NCBI GenBank assembly: GCA_963803125.1
Contig: CAWDLR010000003.1
Span: forward strand, 1,178,001 to 1,242,000
Source of the DNA: G963675935 sp963803125
GTDB lineage: Bacteria > Planctomycetota > Planctomycetia > Pirellulales > Thermoguttaceae
Length of the DNA stretch: 64,000 bases
Reading direction: 5' to 3'
Part shown: piece by piece, positions 17,627 to 27,157 of the stretch
Numbering within the stretch: position 1 is the stretch's first letter
Layout of the letters: the number at the start of each line of letters is the position of its first letter
Translations under genes and position numbers: made by a program
The notes under the pieces: model-generated
Databases searched by the model: none
Seen by the model: the letters and a program-made list of their open reading frames with translations, nothing else
Told to the model about the DNA's origin: nothing

Positions 17627-17961
17627 GACCCGATTGGCGGGCGAGTGACGAGAGCGGGCAGGACTATTGTTCATTCGCGGACCCCTTTCGCGGTCGGCCG
17701 CGGGGACGGATCGTCCGGCTTGACGAGCGGCAGATGGAAACGCAGCACGGCGTGCGGAAGAGAAAAGGTGTCAGGCAGGAAAAAGGGTCAGCAGGAAAAA
17801 GGGGTCAGAACTATTATTGACAGTCTGGGCAAACGCGAGTAACGCCGGCCCTGTTTCGTTTCTTCCGTAGGGGGCAAGGTAATTCTGCTTGCCCTTATCC
17901 ACCAGAGCCGGGTGGTCCTCCCACATCTTCCCGTTGCCGTTGCTTTTCCAAGCGGCTACGT
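17627..17961. other. Intergenic region with a dispersed GGGTCAG-type repeat
   Basis: Between the GH31 promoter and the end of the PEP-CTERM gene. Near-tandem CAGGAAAAAGGGTCAG units lie at 17775-17807, followed by GGTCAGAACTATTATTGACA (17803-17822). I know this last sequence type as a recurrent intergenic repeat. No intact gene seen; a short minus-strand frame (to about 17771) runs through it but has no support. Confidence 0.5.
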
Positions 17962-20900
17962 TCACTTTCGTCGGGCGTAGGCGAGGAAAACGACGAGCGC
18001 CACGGACAACAGGACCAACGTGCCCGGCTCGGGGACGGCGGCCAGGGCGTAGCCGCTGAAACTTGTGACGGTGAAATTGGCGTACGCGCCGTCGTACGTC
18101 AGGTCGTTCGCGGAAACCCTCGCCCAGGCGCTGCCGCCATAGTGCCACAGATCGAAATCGCCCGACGAATGGCCAGCACCGACTTTGAACGAGAGGTAGA
18201 CCGGATTGGCCGAGCTGACGCTGTAATTGGTTGTCGAGAAACTCCAGCCGCTTAGGAGCGACTCGTCGGGCGGCAACTGGTCTTGCAGAGCAGCGAGAAT
18301 CGCGCTGCCCAAGGGCGTGGCCGTAAACGTCATGTTTGTCGTGCTGGACGCCGCGGGGAAGCTCGCGCCGACCTCCCAACCCGTGCTGCCGTCGTCGATC
18401 AACGTCCGCTGCACGGACGCCAACTCAAGCGGCTCGGCCGTTCCCGACGCGGCCGACGTGACAGGGGAAGGAGTGAACGTGTGGCTGGCCTTGTCAAGTG
18501 TTCCGCCCACACCCTGGAACGTGCCCGTGCCGGTCCAGTTGCCCGAGAGGACGGGGGTGTAATGGGTGCCGTCTGCCGCTACGCCGGCGCCGGCGAACAC
18601 TCGAAGAACGGCGCCGGCGGGGAGGCTGATCGAGCCGGCGCCGCCCCCAACGCTGAGTGAACTGCCGTGGCCGACGTCGATTGCCAGCAACCCGGAACGA
18701 AGGGTGAGGCTATTCGTGGCAAGTTGACCGCCGCCAACAATCCAGAGGGTTCCGACGCCGCTGGAGGCGGTGCCGACGGTGAGGCTGCCGGCGTTGGTCC
18801 AGGTCGAACCGGGGTCGCTGACCGTGACCGTGCCGCTTGCTCCGGTAGAACTCACAACCGAGGCGAGGTAGGCGTTCTTGCTCGTCACGGTACCGCCGTT
18901 CGTGATGGAGACTCGTCCGCTGCCGCCGTCGAAACCGGTAGAGCAGCCAACGTAGAGGTTGTTGCTGACGTTCCACGAGGAGCCGGGGGCATCGACAGTG
19001 ACCAGGCTTGCTCCCAAGTAGTCGGAAGCGTAGCCGACGTAGCTGTTTGTGCTACGGACGGTACCGCCATTGGTGATCGTCACGGTGCCGCCCGCATGAT
19101 TGCCGATAGTAAGATTGCCGCTGACCCAAGTGGAGTTTGGTCCGTCCACGGTGACCAAGCTCATGGAGTTCCACGCGATGGTCGCGCTGCCGACGCAAGC
19201 GGCGGCGCTGCTGAGGCTGCCGCCGTGCGCGATCGAGATAGTACCACTGCCGTAATTGTAGCCGACGGTGAGGCTGCCGCTGCACGCCCAAGTCGAGCCG
19301 GGTCCGTCAACGGTGACCAATCCCGTGGCGCTATTGCCACTGGCCACATAGCAGTTGGTGTTGGACTTTACGCCGCCGCCGTTGGTGATCGTGAGCGAAC
19401 CGCTGCCATAGTCGGCCCCTACGGCCAATCCGCCGGAGGTCCAAAGCGAGCCTGTGCCGTCGACGCGCACCAAGCTGGCGCCGCCGAAATCAGGGCGGGC
19501 GACGATGTTGGCGTTGCCGCTGGTAACGCTGCCACCGTTGGTGATCGAGAGCGTCGTCGGTCCATTGTAGCCGATGGAGAGACTGCCGTTATTCGTCCAG
19601 CTTGAGCCGGGGCCATTGACGATAACCATAGCCGCCAACGTCTCGAACCCCGAAATCGTGGCATTCGTGTTACTGACCTTGCCGCCGTTGGTTACGGAGA
19701 GTGTTCCACCCATGCTGTAGGCGCCGCCGATGTCGAGATTGTTGAGTCCGTTCCAGGTTGAACCGGGGCCATCTACAGTTACAACGCCTTTCGATCCCGG
19801 CTGGTAGCCGACATAGGTATCCGGCATAAACTGCAGCGTATTGGTGACCGTGCCGCCATTGGTGATCGAGAGCGTGCCGCTGCCCAAGTAGCCGACGTTG
19901 ATTCCCAACATGGTGGTCCATATCGATCCGTGGCCGTCAACGCTCACAAGACCGGCCGAGCCGGGCAGGAATCCGATCGCTCCGCCGGCAGGGCTATTGA
20001 CGGTACCGCCACTGCAGATCGAGAGCGTGCCGCTGCCGGACAGTCCGACGTTCATGCCTCCTTGCATAATCCAGGCCGAGCCGGATCCGCTTACGACCGC
20101 CACGCCCGACGCGCCGCCGTAACGGCCGAGTTCTCCGTCGGACGAATTGACCGTGACTCCATTCTTGATTGTCAAGGAGCCGGCGCCGAGCCAGCCGACG
20201 CCGAGAGGGCCATTGGTGGCCGGAGTGGTCGCCAGATCGAAGTTGATTGCCACATTCTGTCCGGGCTGCTGGAGTGCAATCGTCTGTTTTAGCGCGGCAT
20301 TGGAGTCAAACACCAACGTGGCATCGGTGATCAGGCTCTGCGTGTTAATCGTGCCGCTGCCGCTCAATTGGCTCGGCGAAGCGCTGAGCGTTTGGGTGGT
20401 AAGCGTCCCGCCACCGGCGCCGAAGTCGATCTTGCCCAAGCCCCCTTGTGCCGCAGCGACGGTCGTCGCACCGGCAACCGAGACGCGTCCGCCATCGAAG
20501 ATCGAAAGCCTCCCACTGCCATAACCACCCACATCCAGGCCGCTGCACGCCCAGAGGGAACCGTTTCCCACGACCGTCACCGTGCCGGTTGAGCCGGTAC
20601 TGCTGCCGACGCAGCTATAGCCGCTCATCAGGTTTCCGCCGCCGGTGATCGAGAGTGTTCCGGCCCCGGAAAGACCGGTGCTGAGAGTGCCGTTGACGGT
20701 CCAGGTCGAGCCCGCACCTTCCAGCGAGACGACGCCACTGGCCGTGCTGCCGTTGCCGATCAGTCCGCTTGCGGAAAGCAGCGAGCTGCCGCCATCGATC
20801 GTCAGCGTGCCCGATCCCGTGTTTCCGATATAGCCGGTCGTTAACGAATTCCAGGTGGAGAGGTCCGAGGGAGAAACATCGCCGACAGGAGTTATCGCTG

Positions 20901-21003
20901 CGCGGGTGGGAGCGAGAGAGCCGGCGAGGAACAGAACGAATGCGACTCTCAGAGCGAAGCAAGGCAGCGCCCGACAACGTCGCAGTGGAAGGAACCGGAG
21001 CAT
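17962..21003 (-). CDS. PEP-CTERM-anchored beta-strand-repeat surface protein
   Basis: 1,013 residues from the ATG at 21003, chosen for the AAGGAG site 7 bases upstream. A signal peptide (about 1-34, ending PTRA) is followed by some 15 repeats of roughly 45 residues with the pattern 'GxGtLtItnGGxVtsxnxyvG...GxVtVdGpGSTWtnxgxLxVG', a right-handed beta-helix-like passenger resembling autotransporter-associated repeats. After a globular region (about 830-980), the C-terminus has the PEP-CTERM signal: VPEPGT, a hydrophobic helix (LVLLSVALVVFLAYA) and RRK. That predicts sorting and processing by an exosortase. No frameshift is seen here, unlike its two neighbours. Probably a long extracellular fibre or matrix protein. 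Confidence 0.9.
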   Translation of the reverse strand: MLRFLPLRRCRALPCFALRVAFVLFLAGSLAPTRAAITPVGDVSPSDLSTWNSLTTGYIGNTGSGTLTIDGGSSLLSASGLIGNGSTASGVVSLEGAGSTWTVNGTLSTGLSGAGTLSITGGGNLMSGYSCVGSSTGSTGTVTVVGNGSLWACSGLDVGGYGSGRLSIFDGGRVSVAGATTVAAAQGGLGKIDFGAGGGTLTTQTLSASPSQLSGSGTINTQSLITDATLVFDSNAALKQTIALQQPGQNVAINFDLATTPATNGPLGVGWLGAGSLTIKNGVTVNSSDGELGRYGGASGVAVVSGSGSAWIMQGGMNVGLSGSGTLSICSGGTVNSPAGGAIGFLPGSAGLVSVDGHGSIWTTMLGINVGYLGSGTLSITNGGTVTNTLQFMPDTYVGYQPGSKGVVTVDGPGSTWNGLNNLDIGGAYSMGGTLSVTNGGKVSNTNATISGFETLAAMVIVNGPGSSWTNNGSLSIGYNGPTTLSITNGGSVTSGNANIVARPDFGGASLVRVDGTGSLWTSGGLAVGADYGSGSLTITNGGGVKSNTNCYVASGNSATGLVTVDGPGSTWACSGSLTVGYNYGSGTISIAHGGSLSSAAACVGSATIAWNSMSLVTVDGPNSTWVSGNLTIGNHAGGTVTITNGGTVRSTNSYVGYASDYLGASLVTVDAPGSSWNVSNNLYVGCSTGFDGGSGRVSITNGGTVTSKNAYLASVVSSTGASGTVTVSDPGSTWTNAGSLTVGTASSGVGTLWIVGGGQLATNSLTLRSGLLAIDVGHGSSLSVGGGAGSISLPAGAVLRVFAGAGVAADGTHYTPVLSGNWTGTGTFQGVGGTLDKASHTFTPSPVTSAASGTAEPLELASVQRTLIDDGSTGWEVGASFPAASSTTNMTFTATPLGSAILAALQDQLPPDESLLSGWSFSTTNYSVSSANPVYLSFKVGAGHSSGDFDLWHYGGSAWARVSANDLTYDGAYANFTVTSFSGYALAAVPEPGTLVLLSVALVVFLAYARRK

Positions 21004-21080
21004 TTGCCATCTCCTTAGAAAGCGCCTGCAACTCTCAGTCCGCCGCAGGCTTAGGTATTTGGTTTCACAGATTTGGTTAT

Positions 21081-21110
21081 ATCGTAGCAAATGCTCGACT
21101 GGGTTGTCAA
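21081..21110 (-). promoter_or_regulatory. Probable promoter of the PEP-CTERM gene
   Basis: Minus strand: TTGACA (21110-21105), 18-base spacer, TACGAT (21086-21081), about 80 bases upstream of the start. The perfect -35 makes it credible despite the long spacer. Confidence 0.6.
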
Positions 21111-21517
21111 CAGGGCGGCCGGCTTTTTGGGCGTTTCCCGATTGCGCACGACGGCTGATTGACTCTCCCGGCGGCAGGTAGCCCTAGAAATGGGGCGTGG
21201 CCGCCGACGCCATTGTTGTGTTATTTGGCTACGGTGCACAGAAAATCTCCCCCCCATTGGCGCAAATATGCGGATTCTCTATGGTGTTTGTCAGGAAAGA
21301 CCTAGCGGCGGTAGATAGTCAATGGAGCAGAGAATCGGTGACTCGTGTCCCCGAGCCTCTCACCAGCGTCTGTTCGCTGTTGGCGGAGAAGACAGGTGGT
21401 AGGCCGTCGGACTTGGTGACAGAGAAGCGGCATTGAGTTGCAGGGCGGCACCATAGTGGTCTATGGGCCGAGGCCTGGGCATCATTCTCACCAAGGTAGA
21501 CGCGGGAGCCTATCGCC
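21111..21517. other. Intergenic region between divergent PEP-CTERM genes
   Basis: About 400 bases. I see no gene, RNA or repeat that I can name; short open frames here lack coding character. Confidence 0.4.
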
Positions 21518-22283
21518 ATGAAGCGACATTCTGATTGCGGCTGTTTGTACATCTTGTGCGGTGCTATCCTGGGCACTTCCAGCCCCGGCCGACCAGATCG
21601 AACATTTGTATCAGCTCAACGTGACGGTCTCCGCCACCAGCAGCGACGGCATGTTGGCGGCATCGCATACGTTTTCGATTCCGCACGGGATCATTGACGC
21701 CAACGAGCTGGCCGAGTTTACCGTGGTCTCGCGCGACTCGCCGTACTATTTGATGAGCGGCTCGACGGTATTGGGCACGATCACCGACTTGGAATTGGGA
21801 GTGCAGCCCGACCCGGTGGTGAAGCTGAAGTTCGCCGTGACAGCCGGCGATACCGACACGCCGTTTACGATTACCTCGGCGATCGTTCCAGTGTCGCCCA
21901 CCTATGTCAACCCCCTGGCAAATGCGAGCGCTGGGATAACCCTCAGCGACGACGGCGACGGCTCGGCGACGCTCACCGGCAGCTTTCCCGGCGGCAAGGC
22001 CTACGAGGCCTTGTACAACGGTACGAACGTAATCCGCACGCTGGTCGATCCGGTCACGACGGACTTTACAGCCACCGGTTCGGAGGCTTGGGGACCGCAA
22101 CAGGTTTTCGGCACGGTCAATGTGATTTCATCGCAGTTTCAGTTCGTCTTGAGTCACGGCGACGACGCCAGCGGCACGAGCCTGTTGCAGGTGACCGTTC
22201 CCGAACCCGGTTCGCTTGTGCTGGTTGTCATCGGCGGCATCTTGGCGCTGGCAACCGGCTTCGGCTGGCGGCGGATGGGGTGA
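21518..22283 (+). pseudogene. PEP-CTERM protein, frameshift inside the signal peptide
   Basis: The ATG at 21518 (ribosome site GGGAG) begins MKR, then one extra base (21527) switches the frame. Skipping it gives a convincing signal peptide: MKR-ILIAAVCTSCAVLSWALPAPA followed by DQIEHLYQLNV, with an APA cleavage site. Without correction the only start for the main frame is a GTG at 21561 that removes most of the signal peptide. The mature part (about 220 residues) is a beta-rich domain of unknown family and ends in VPEPGS, a hydrophobic helix (LVLVVIGGILALATGF) and GWRRMG, the PEP-CTERM signal. Unless the GTG start works, the protein cannot be exported. Confidence 0.75.
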
Positions 22284-22361
22284 TGAAGGTAGACGACATT
22301 GTGCATTGTGACCCGTGGTTCCCACGCGACTTGTGACGGCAACGAGAAAAGGAACGCGAGG

Positions 22362-23073
22362 ATGACAAGGCGAATAGGGCTGCTGGTGTTTGTTGCGGCG
22401 GCATTGCTGAGCGGCGCTTCCGGCGGCCCAGGCGTCTCTCAGCGTGATCGAGGGCCCGCGGCTCGGCGGCAGTGTGATGGTATGGTTCGCGGCCCAGGTT
22501 CTTGATGGCGAGGGTGGTTTCGATACGATTGAGGTCTTTTCGGGGTTGGGGCACGTGGACACGAAAAATGGCGAGGTTCCTGCGGTTTTTGAGCCGCCTG
22601 TCTTTCGGGACGACCCAAACGATCTCCAAAAGGGATGGAGCGCCGCCGGTTGGTACGACCCCGGCGGTGAGACGTTGACGTATGGGATTGAGACTGGTCC
22701 ACTCGTGATGGCCGGGGAGGCTCTGTCGTTCGACCTCTTTATGGTGGGCGACAACACCTATCAGCCGTTTGCCTTCGATTTGTATGCGTATAACAGCCAG
22801 ACAGGAGTGCCTGACTTCACCTCCCACGTTAGTTACGACGGTAACTCGTGGCTCGGGTTGGATATCGAGGAGCCGGCCCATGTACCATTCGCGGCACTTG
22901 GAGGCCCTGTCCCCGAGCCGGGCGCGCTTATCATCTGGTCGCTGCTGGGCGGATTGGCCGTCACGCTGGGTTGGCCGCGGTGTCACTGGGCGCTTCAAAA
23001 CCAGCCACCGGGAGGCGCTTCAAAACCAGCCAGTTGTGTTTATGCCTTTGTAACTGATCGTTCGTTGGTTTGA
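22362..23073 (+). pseudogene. PEP-CTERM protein, frameshifted in the signal peptide and cut at the C-terminus by IS21
   Basis: The ATG at 22362 follows a good ribosome site (AAAGGAACGCGAGG). MTRRIGLLVFVAAALL is followed by one extra base near 22410; in the other frame the signal peptide continues AALPAAQA before SLSVIEGPRLGG. The mature domain (about 160 residues; SAAGWYDPGGETLTYGIETG) is unknown. The PEP-CTERM signal is VPEPGA plus a hydrophobic helix, WPR... At 22980 an IS21 element interrupts it. Joining 22980 to 25857 across the element restores a tail WPRRRRA and stop at 25869-25871. In the present arrangement the frame runs into the element and ends at 23073 with a foreign 31-residue tail lacking the basic cluster. 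Confidence 0.85.
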
Positions 23074-23084
23074 CAAGTGCCTCT

Positions 23085-23909
23085 CTATTCCGCAGATGGG
23101 GATTCTGCGGACTCCCGCCGGGACCGCTTCGCTTCCTTCTCCTTCGAGGGCTGATCGTTCTCAGCAGGTTGTCCATCCTTGCCACCCTGATTGCGGAGCC
23201 GGTAACTGCGACCGGTGATCGTGATGATCTCGGCGTGGTGCAGGAAACGGTCGAGGATCGCCGTGGCCGAGGGGATGTCGCCGATCAGTTTTCCCCAATC
23301 CTCCAAGGGTCGGTTGCTGGTCATCATCGTCGAACGGGTCTCGTAACGCCGCATGACGATCTCGAACAGATACTCGCCGCTCCGCTTCGGCAACTGCTTC
23401 ATGCCCATGTCATCGACGATCAACAGGTCCGGCTTCAGATACTTCCCCAGCACCCGCTCTTCGCCGCCGAAGGCTTCATCGTGTAAGAAGTCCCGCACCA
23501 CGTCGAAGATCGAGCGGTAGAGAACCACGAAGCCCATCTTGATCGCCTGGTAGCCCAACGCCTGCACCAAGAAAGATTTCCCGACGCCGGGAGGCCCCAT
23601 CCACAGCACGTCCCGACTCTCCCGGATGAACCGGCAGCAGGCCAGGTCGTAAATCTGCTTCTTCTTGATCGAGGGGTTGAAGCTGAAATCGAAATCCTCC
23701 AAAGGCTTCAACTCACGGAACCCCGCCGCCTTCACCCGGCGGTCGATCAACCGCTCTTGACGCACGGTCAGTTCATCCTGGAGAATCAACTCCAAGAACT
23801 CCGTATGGCTGAGGTTATGGCTGGCTGCCTCTTGCACTCGCACTTCCAAGGTTTGGGAAAGGCCCGAGAGCCGCAGCTTTCTCAGAGCCGACAACAACGA
23901 TTCATTCAT
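23085..23909 (-). CDS. istB: IS21 helper ATPase IstB
   Basis: 274 residues. AAA+ ATPase of the DnaA/IstB group: Walker A GPPGVGKS at about residue 107, Walker B LLIVDDMG at about 166-173, sensor-1-like STMMTSNRP near 205. It assembles on target DNA and stimulates the IstA transposase. The start overlaps the istA stop (ATGA at 23906-23909), the usual coupling in IS21. A charged tail (SKEKEAKRSRRESAE) ends the protein. Confidence 0.97.
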   Translation of the reverse strand: MNESLLSALRKLRLSGLSQTLEVRVQEAASHNLSHTEFLELILQDELTVRQERLIDRRVKAAGFRELKPLEDFDFSFNPSIKKKQIYDLACCRFIRESRDVLWMGPPGVGKSFLVQALGYQAIKMGFVVLYRSIFDVVRDFLHDEAFGGEERVLGKYLKPDLLIVDDMGMKQLPKRSGEYLFEIVMRRYETRSTMMTSNRPLEDWGKLIGDIPSATAILDRFLHHAEIITITGRSYRLRNQGGKDGQPAENDQPSKEKEAKRSRRESAESPSAE

Positions 23910-25738
23910 TGCAAGGACTCCTGCTTTGTGGAAAGGGAAGGACTACGGTAGATCACACTCTGAGAACCTGGCGTCCACGGCCGGTCGAACGACGTGGCCA
24001 CCAGCTTCCCATAGTCGCTTAAGGAACGAATGATCGGATGCTCGTCGAGGAAGGCGAACGTCTCTTGTTCGGGGGCATCTCGTTTGAGCAGTTGCCGGAT
24101 CGTCCGCAGCCGGTAGGCGCCGTGGGAGAACGCCACTTCACAGGCCCGCTCGATCGCCCCGGCATCGTGGCGGTGGGCTAGGCTCAACAGCCCCTGTAAA
24201 ACCCGCACGCCCTCGATTCCACGGGTTTGAAGCATGTTTTCTGCCCAACGGGCGGCGTGTTCGCCGATCATCCGGGCACGGCACAACAGATACGTTGCTC
24301 CACGCTCGACGCCGCTGCGCTTCTCCGAGGCGATGTGCTTGTCCTGGGTGCTGAATCGCCCTGGTTCCTGTCGTGGGTGAAGGGCGATCTGTTCCATCCG
24401 TCCGTTGAAGATGCGCACCAGCCGCAAGTTCCATCGCACCCAGAGCGTGCGGCCAAGATACTCCGGCGGCACCGAGTAGTACGCCTTGGCCACTTCGACA
24501 TGTCCGTCCCGATGCACCACCCGCTGTCCCTCGTGGAAAAACTGGAACCGCTCCAATGGCAACGGTTGCAAGGCCCGACGTTCCACTTCTTGAAAGAGCT
24601 TGCCGACCTGCTTGCGAATCGTGCCGTGGATGCGGGTGTCGGCCACGCCGGCTTCCCACTGCGTCAAATGATCGTTCTCTCCCTCCAAGCTCGTGAAGCG
24701 GTGCCCTTTCAACCCGTTGTCCTGAACGTAACCAACGCCACTTTCGATCTTGCCCTTGTGTCGTGGCGTTCGTGGCTTCGTGGGCAAGATTGTCACGCCA
24801 TAGTGTTCGCAGAAGGATTGAATCTTTGGCGTCAGTTCGGGATCGTACCAGTCGGGATGTTTGACCGCCGCCTTGAGGTTGTCGATCACTAGCACCTTGG
24901 GGACGCCGCCAAAATGCCAGAAAGCATTCTCAATCGAGCGAATGAAGTCTTCCGTGGTCTGGCGATAGACCGCCTCGCTGTATCCCTTGCGGCTGTAGCT
25001 CAATACGATCCGAAAGACGTGCGTTCGTCGTCGCTTGCCCGTTGGCAAGTCAATCCATGCGCCGGTGCCGAAATCGACTTGGGCCTCTTCGCCGGCCTCG
25101 CACTCCATCCGGCGAAACGGAAGTGGGTGTGTCCCTCGCAACTTGGCTACGAACCGACGCACGCTATGATATTCGTGGTCGAACCCTTCGGCCCGCAAGT
25201 CCTGATAGATTCGTTGGCCCGAAAGCCCCTGCTCCAGCTTCTCCAGGATCACTTTCCGATACGGCTCACAGGCGCTGCGGCAGCCTTCCTTCTCCAAGGA
25301 AATTGTGGCCGTCGAAGCCTCGATTCCGACCGCCAAGTCGGGGGGCGATTCGGCTGGGACAGATGTGTCAGAAACCGGCTCCGAGCCGAGGGGCGCTTTG
25401 GCTGGTTTTGACTCGGAGCCGAGAGGCGCTTCTGGCTGGTTTTGAATTGGCCGGTGGTACGCCTGGCAGGGGGACGTTTGGCAAGCGTTAATCCCCTTCT
25501 CCTCGATGGCCCCCCCAGCCTGCACGGAGCTTTCCAGACCTTCCGTGGCTTGGTCGCCGGCCACATCGGAGCCGATGGGCGCTTTGGCTGGTTTTGGAAC
25601 GCAACCGCTTGCTCGGATGTACTTTGCGACCGTCTCCCGGTCAACATGCAACTCCCGAGCAATCCGCCGTTGCCGCCAGCCCTGTTCGTGTAAATGTAAG
25701 ATCGCCTGAATATCCGCCATCGTGAGCAGGTTTGCCAT
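23906..25738 (-). CDS. istA: IS21 transposase IstA
   Basis: 610 residues, longer than typical IstA (about 400-520). An N-terminal helix-turn-helix (about 7-42, GWRQRRIARELHVDRETVAKYI) is followed by an unusual 120-residue linker containing three copies of a P-x-K/E-APxGSE/D-type motif. The DDE catalytic domain follows, with D in QVDFGTG, D in VIDNLKAA and E in HKGKIESGV. The C-terminal beta-barrel and basic region are present. The linker coding sequence itself contains several copies of GGCTGGTTTT, the same core found in the element's terminal repeats. Confidence 0.96.
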   Translation of the reverse strand: MANLLTMADIQAILHLHEQGWRQRRIARELHVDRETVAKYIRASGCVPKPAKAPIGSDVAGDQATEGLESSVQAGGAIEEKGINACQTSPCQAYHRPIQNQPEAPLGSESKPAKAPLGSEPVSDTSVPAESPPDLAVGIEASTATISLEKEGCRSACEPYRKVILEKLEQGLSGQRIYQDLRAEGFDHEYHSVRRFVAKLRGTHPLPFRRMECEAGEEAQVDFGTGAWIDLPTGKRRRTHVFRIVLSYSRKGYSEAVYRQTTEDFIRSIENAFWHFGGVPKVLVIDNLKAAVKHPDWYDPELTPKIQSFCEHYGVTILPTKPRTPRHKGKIESGVGYVQDNGLKGHRFTSLEGENDHLTQWEAGVADTRIHGTIRKQVGKLFQEVERRALQPLPLERFQFFHEGQRVVHRDGHVEVAKAYYSVPPEYLGRTLWVRWNLRLVRIFNGRMEQIALHPRQEPGRFSTQDKHIASEKRSGVERGATYLLCRARMIGEHAARWAENMLQTRGIEGVRVLQGLLSLAHRHDAGAIERACEVAFSHGAYRLRTIRQLLKRDAPEQETFAFLDEHPIIRSLSDYGKLVATSFDRPWTPGSQSVIYRSPSLSTKQESLQ

Positions 25739-26008
25739 GTAGAACCTCCAGTCTTGTGAAAACTGGAAATCCTACAGACAAACCCCTCCTTCTCAGGATG
25801 GCTGGTTTTCAAGCGCCCATTACTGGCTGGTTTTCAGCGCCCACTGACAGCCGCGGCGAAGGCGGGCGTAGGCCGGTCGGAAACGCGTTCGCCAGTATCC
25901 CGCGCCAAGTCCGGCGCGGTTTCTTTTTCCGCCGACGCGCACGCAGCGATTCGATGCGAAGCCGCATGCGACCTGCGAGGACGAGGAACGATCGTCGGAA
26001 ACGGTTTA

Positions 26009-27157
26009 TCAGAACAGCTTCGACAGGCTGATCCTGTCGGGATCGGTGGCGTCGGCGGCGACGTTCAGGATTGAGGCGTCCACCTTCTCCGCCAACGAGC
26101 CGGCGGTGCGATACAGCGCGAGGATGTTTTCCAGCGGCGAGCCGACTTGGATGGCGTGGGTCGGGCCAAGGAAGAGGCCGCCCTTCGGGAAAAGACCCAA
26201 GCGGCGGTGAACCTCGCGCTCGACGTCCGCGACCGTGCCCCAGGCCATCGTGGTCTGCACGCAAACCGAGCCGCAGAAGGTCAGGCGGTCGCCGATCTTC
26301 TTTTGCAGCACGGCGATGTCCATCTGCGGCGTCGTCGGCTGGACCACGTCGTAAACGTCCAGCCCGATCTCGGCCAACCGCGGCAAGAAACGCTCGGCGC
26401 AGCCGCAGATGTGCATCATCGTCTTCGCGCCGTGGTCGTGGACCATCTCGAAATAGGCCTCGTACTTGGGGGCGAAGTGGCGGTCGAAGATGGCCGGGCT
26501 GATCATCGGCCCGCGCTGGTTGCCCAGGTCGTCGCCGACGTGGGTGAAATCGATCAGTCCCTCGGCCGCCTCCAACATGCGGCGGTGCATCTGGTAGTAG
26601 AAATCGTAGCGGGCCTGCATGATTTCCAGATAGACCGGATTGTCGTCGATCAGGTCCATCAGCACCTGCTCCATGCCGCGCGCCCGGGCGATGCTGTTGA
26701 TGAAATCCATGTCGCCGGCGGTGCCGCAGCAGACGGCGAAGCCCTGTTGGCGGAGCCGCTCGGCCTGGCCGCGGATTGTCGAGTAGTCGAACCAATCGGC
26801 GCTGGGGAAGTGCGAGCGGTCGAGGTCTTCGATGCGGTCGATGCCTGCGTAGGGGAGATAGCAGGCTTCGAGGTAGCGGCCCTGCTCGAACTCGGCATAA
26901 CGGTAGTGCTCGCCAAAATAGCCCTCGATGCTGCCATCGGGAAAGGTCCGCAGTTCCGGCCCGCAATAGACGGGCTCGACGTAGCGAAAATCGTCGCCCA
27001 GCACGCGGAGCAACTGCTCCATGTTCGCCAGGCCGAAATGCTGCATCAGCGTTTTGTTGACCTCCGGCGTGCCTTCGTGCTTGACGGGGATGCGGTCGTA
27101 ACCGCTGCGATCGAACGCGCCGAGAACTCGCTCGCGATGGGTCATTTGCGGTTGCAT
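26009..27157 (-). CDS. Uroporphyrinogen decarboxylase (UroD/MtaA-CmuA) superfamily protein, copy 1
   Basis: 382 residues. The TIM-barrel UroD fold is recognisable: MTHRERVLGAFDRSGYDRIPVK at the start, GTAGDMDFINSIARARGMEQVLMDL in the middle and FTHVGDDLGNQRGPMISPAIFDRHFAPKY. A MMHICGCAERFLPRLAEIG motif (H-x-C-x-C) is followed by DVYDVVQP and GSVCVQTTM. The His/Cys motif is that of zinc-dependent corrinoid:thiol methyltransferases (MtaA/MtbA group) rather than haem-pathway UroD, which lacks it. In planctomycetes such genes cluster with glycosidases, and one idea is a role in methyl or sugar-ether metabolism; no corrinoid protein is seen nearby. A second member lies 340 bases away. Confidence 0.88.
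   Translation of the reverse strand: MQPQMTHRERVLGAFDRSGYDRIPVKHEGTPEVNKTLMQHFGLANMEQLLRVLGDDFRYVEPVYCGPELRTFPDGSIEGYFGEHYRYAEFEQGRYLEACYLPYAGIDRIEDLDRSHFPSADWFDYSTIRGQAERLRQQGFAVCCGTAGDMDFINSIARARGMEQVLMDLIDDNPVYLEIMQARYDFYYQMHRRMLEAAEGLIDFTHVGDDLGNQRGPMISPAIFDRHFAPKYEAYFEMVHDHGAKTMMHICGCAERFLPRLAEIGLDVYDVVQPTTPQMDIAVLQKKIGDRLTFCGSVCVQTTMAWGTVADVEREVHRRLGLFPKGGLFLGPTHAIQVGSPLENILALYRTAGSLAEKVDASILNVAADATDPDRISLSKLF

Larger units (their letters stand above)
22981..25849. mobile_element. IS21-family insertion sequence with istA and istB
   Basis: 2,869 bases. Terminal inverted repeats are TGTCACTGGGCGCTTCAAAA... at the left (22981) and TGTCAGTGGGCGCTGAAAAC... at the right end read inward (25849). 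The 7-bp GCCGCGG occurs on both sides (22974-22980 and 25850-25856) as a target-site duplication. Sub-terminal second copies of the CGCTTCAAAACCAGCC motif lie at 23016-23031 and 25801-25816, typical of IS21 multiple transposase-binding sites. Both genes are on the minus strand and intact, so the element may be active. Insertion removed the C-terminal basic tail of a PEP-CTERM gene. Confidence 0.95.

Noticed and set aside
17771..17965. Minus-strand frame with NGKMWEDHPALVDKGKQNYLAPYG
   Set aside because: Could be a fragment of a decayed gene, but I recognise no family and the frame runs into a dispersed repeat, so it is not called.
22981..25849. Whole region considered as a prophage or ICE fragment
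   Set aside because: Only istA and istB with matching ends and a target duplication; a simple insertion sequence explains it.
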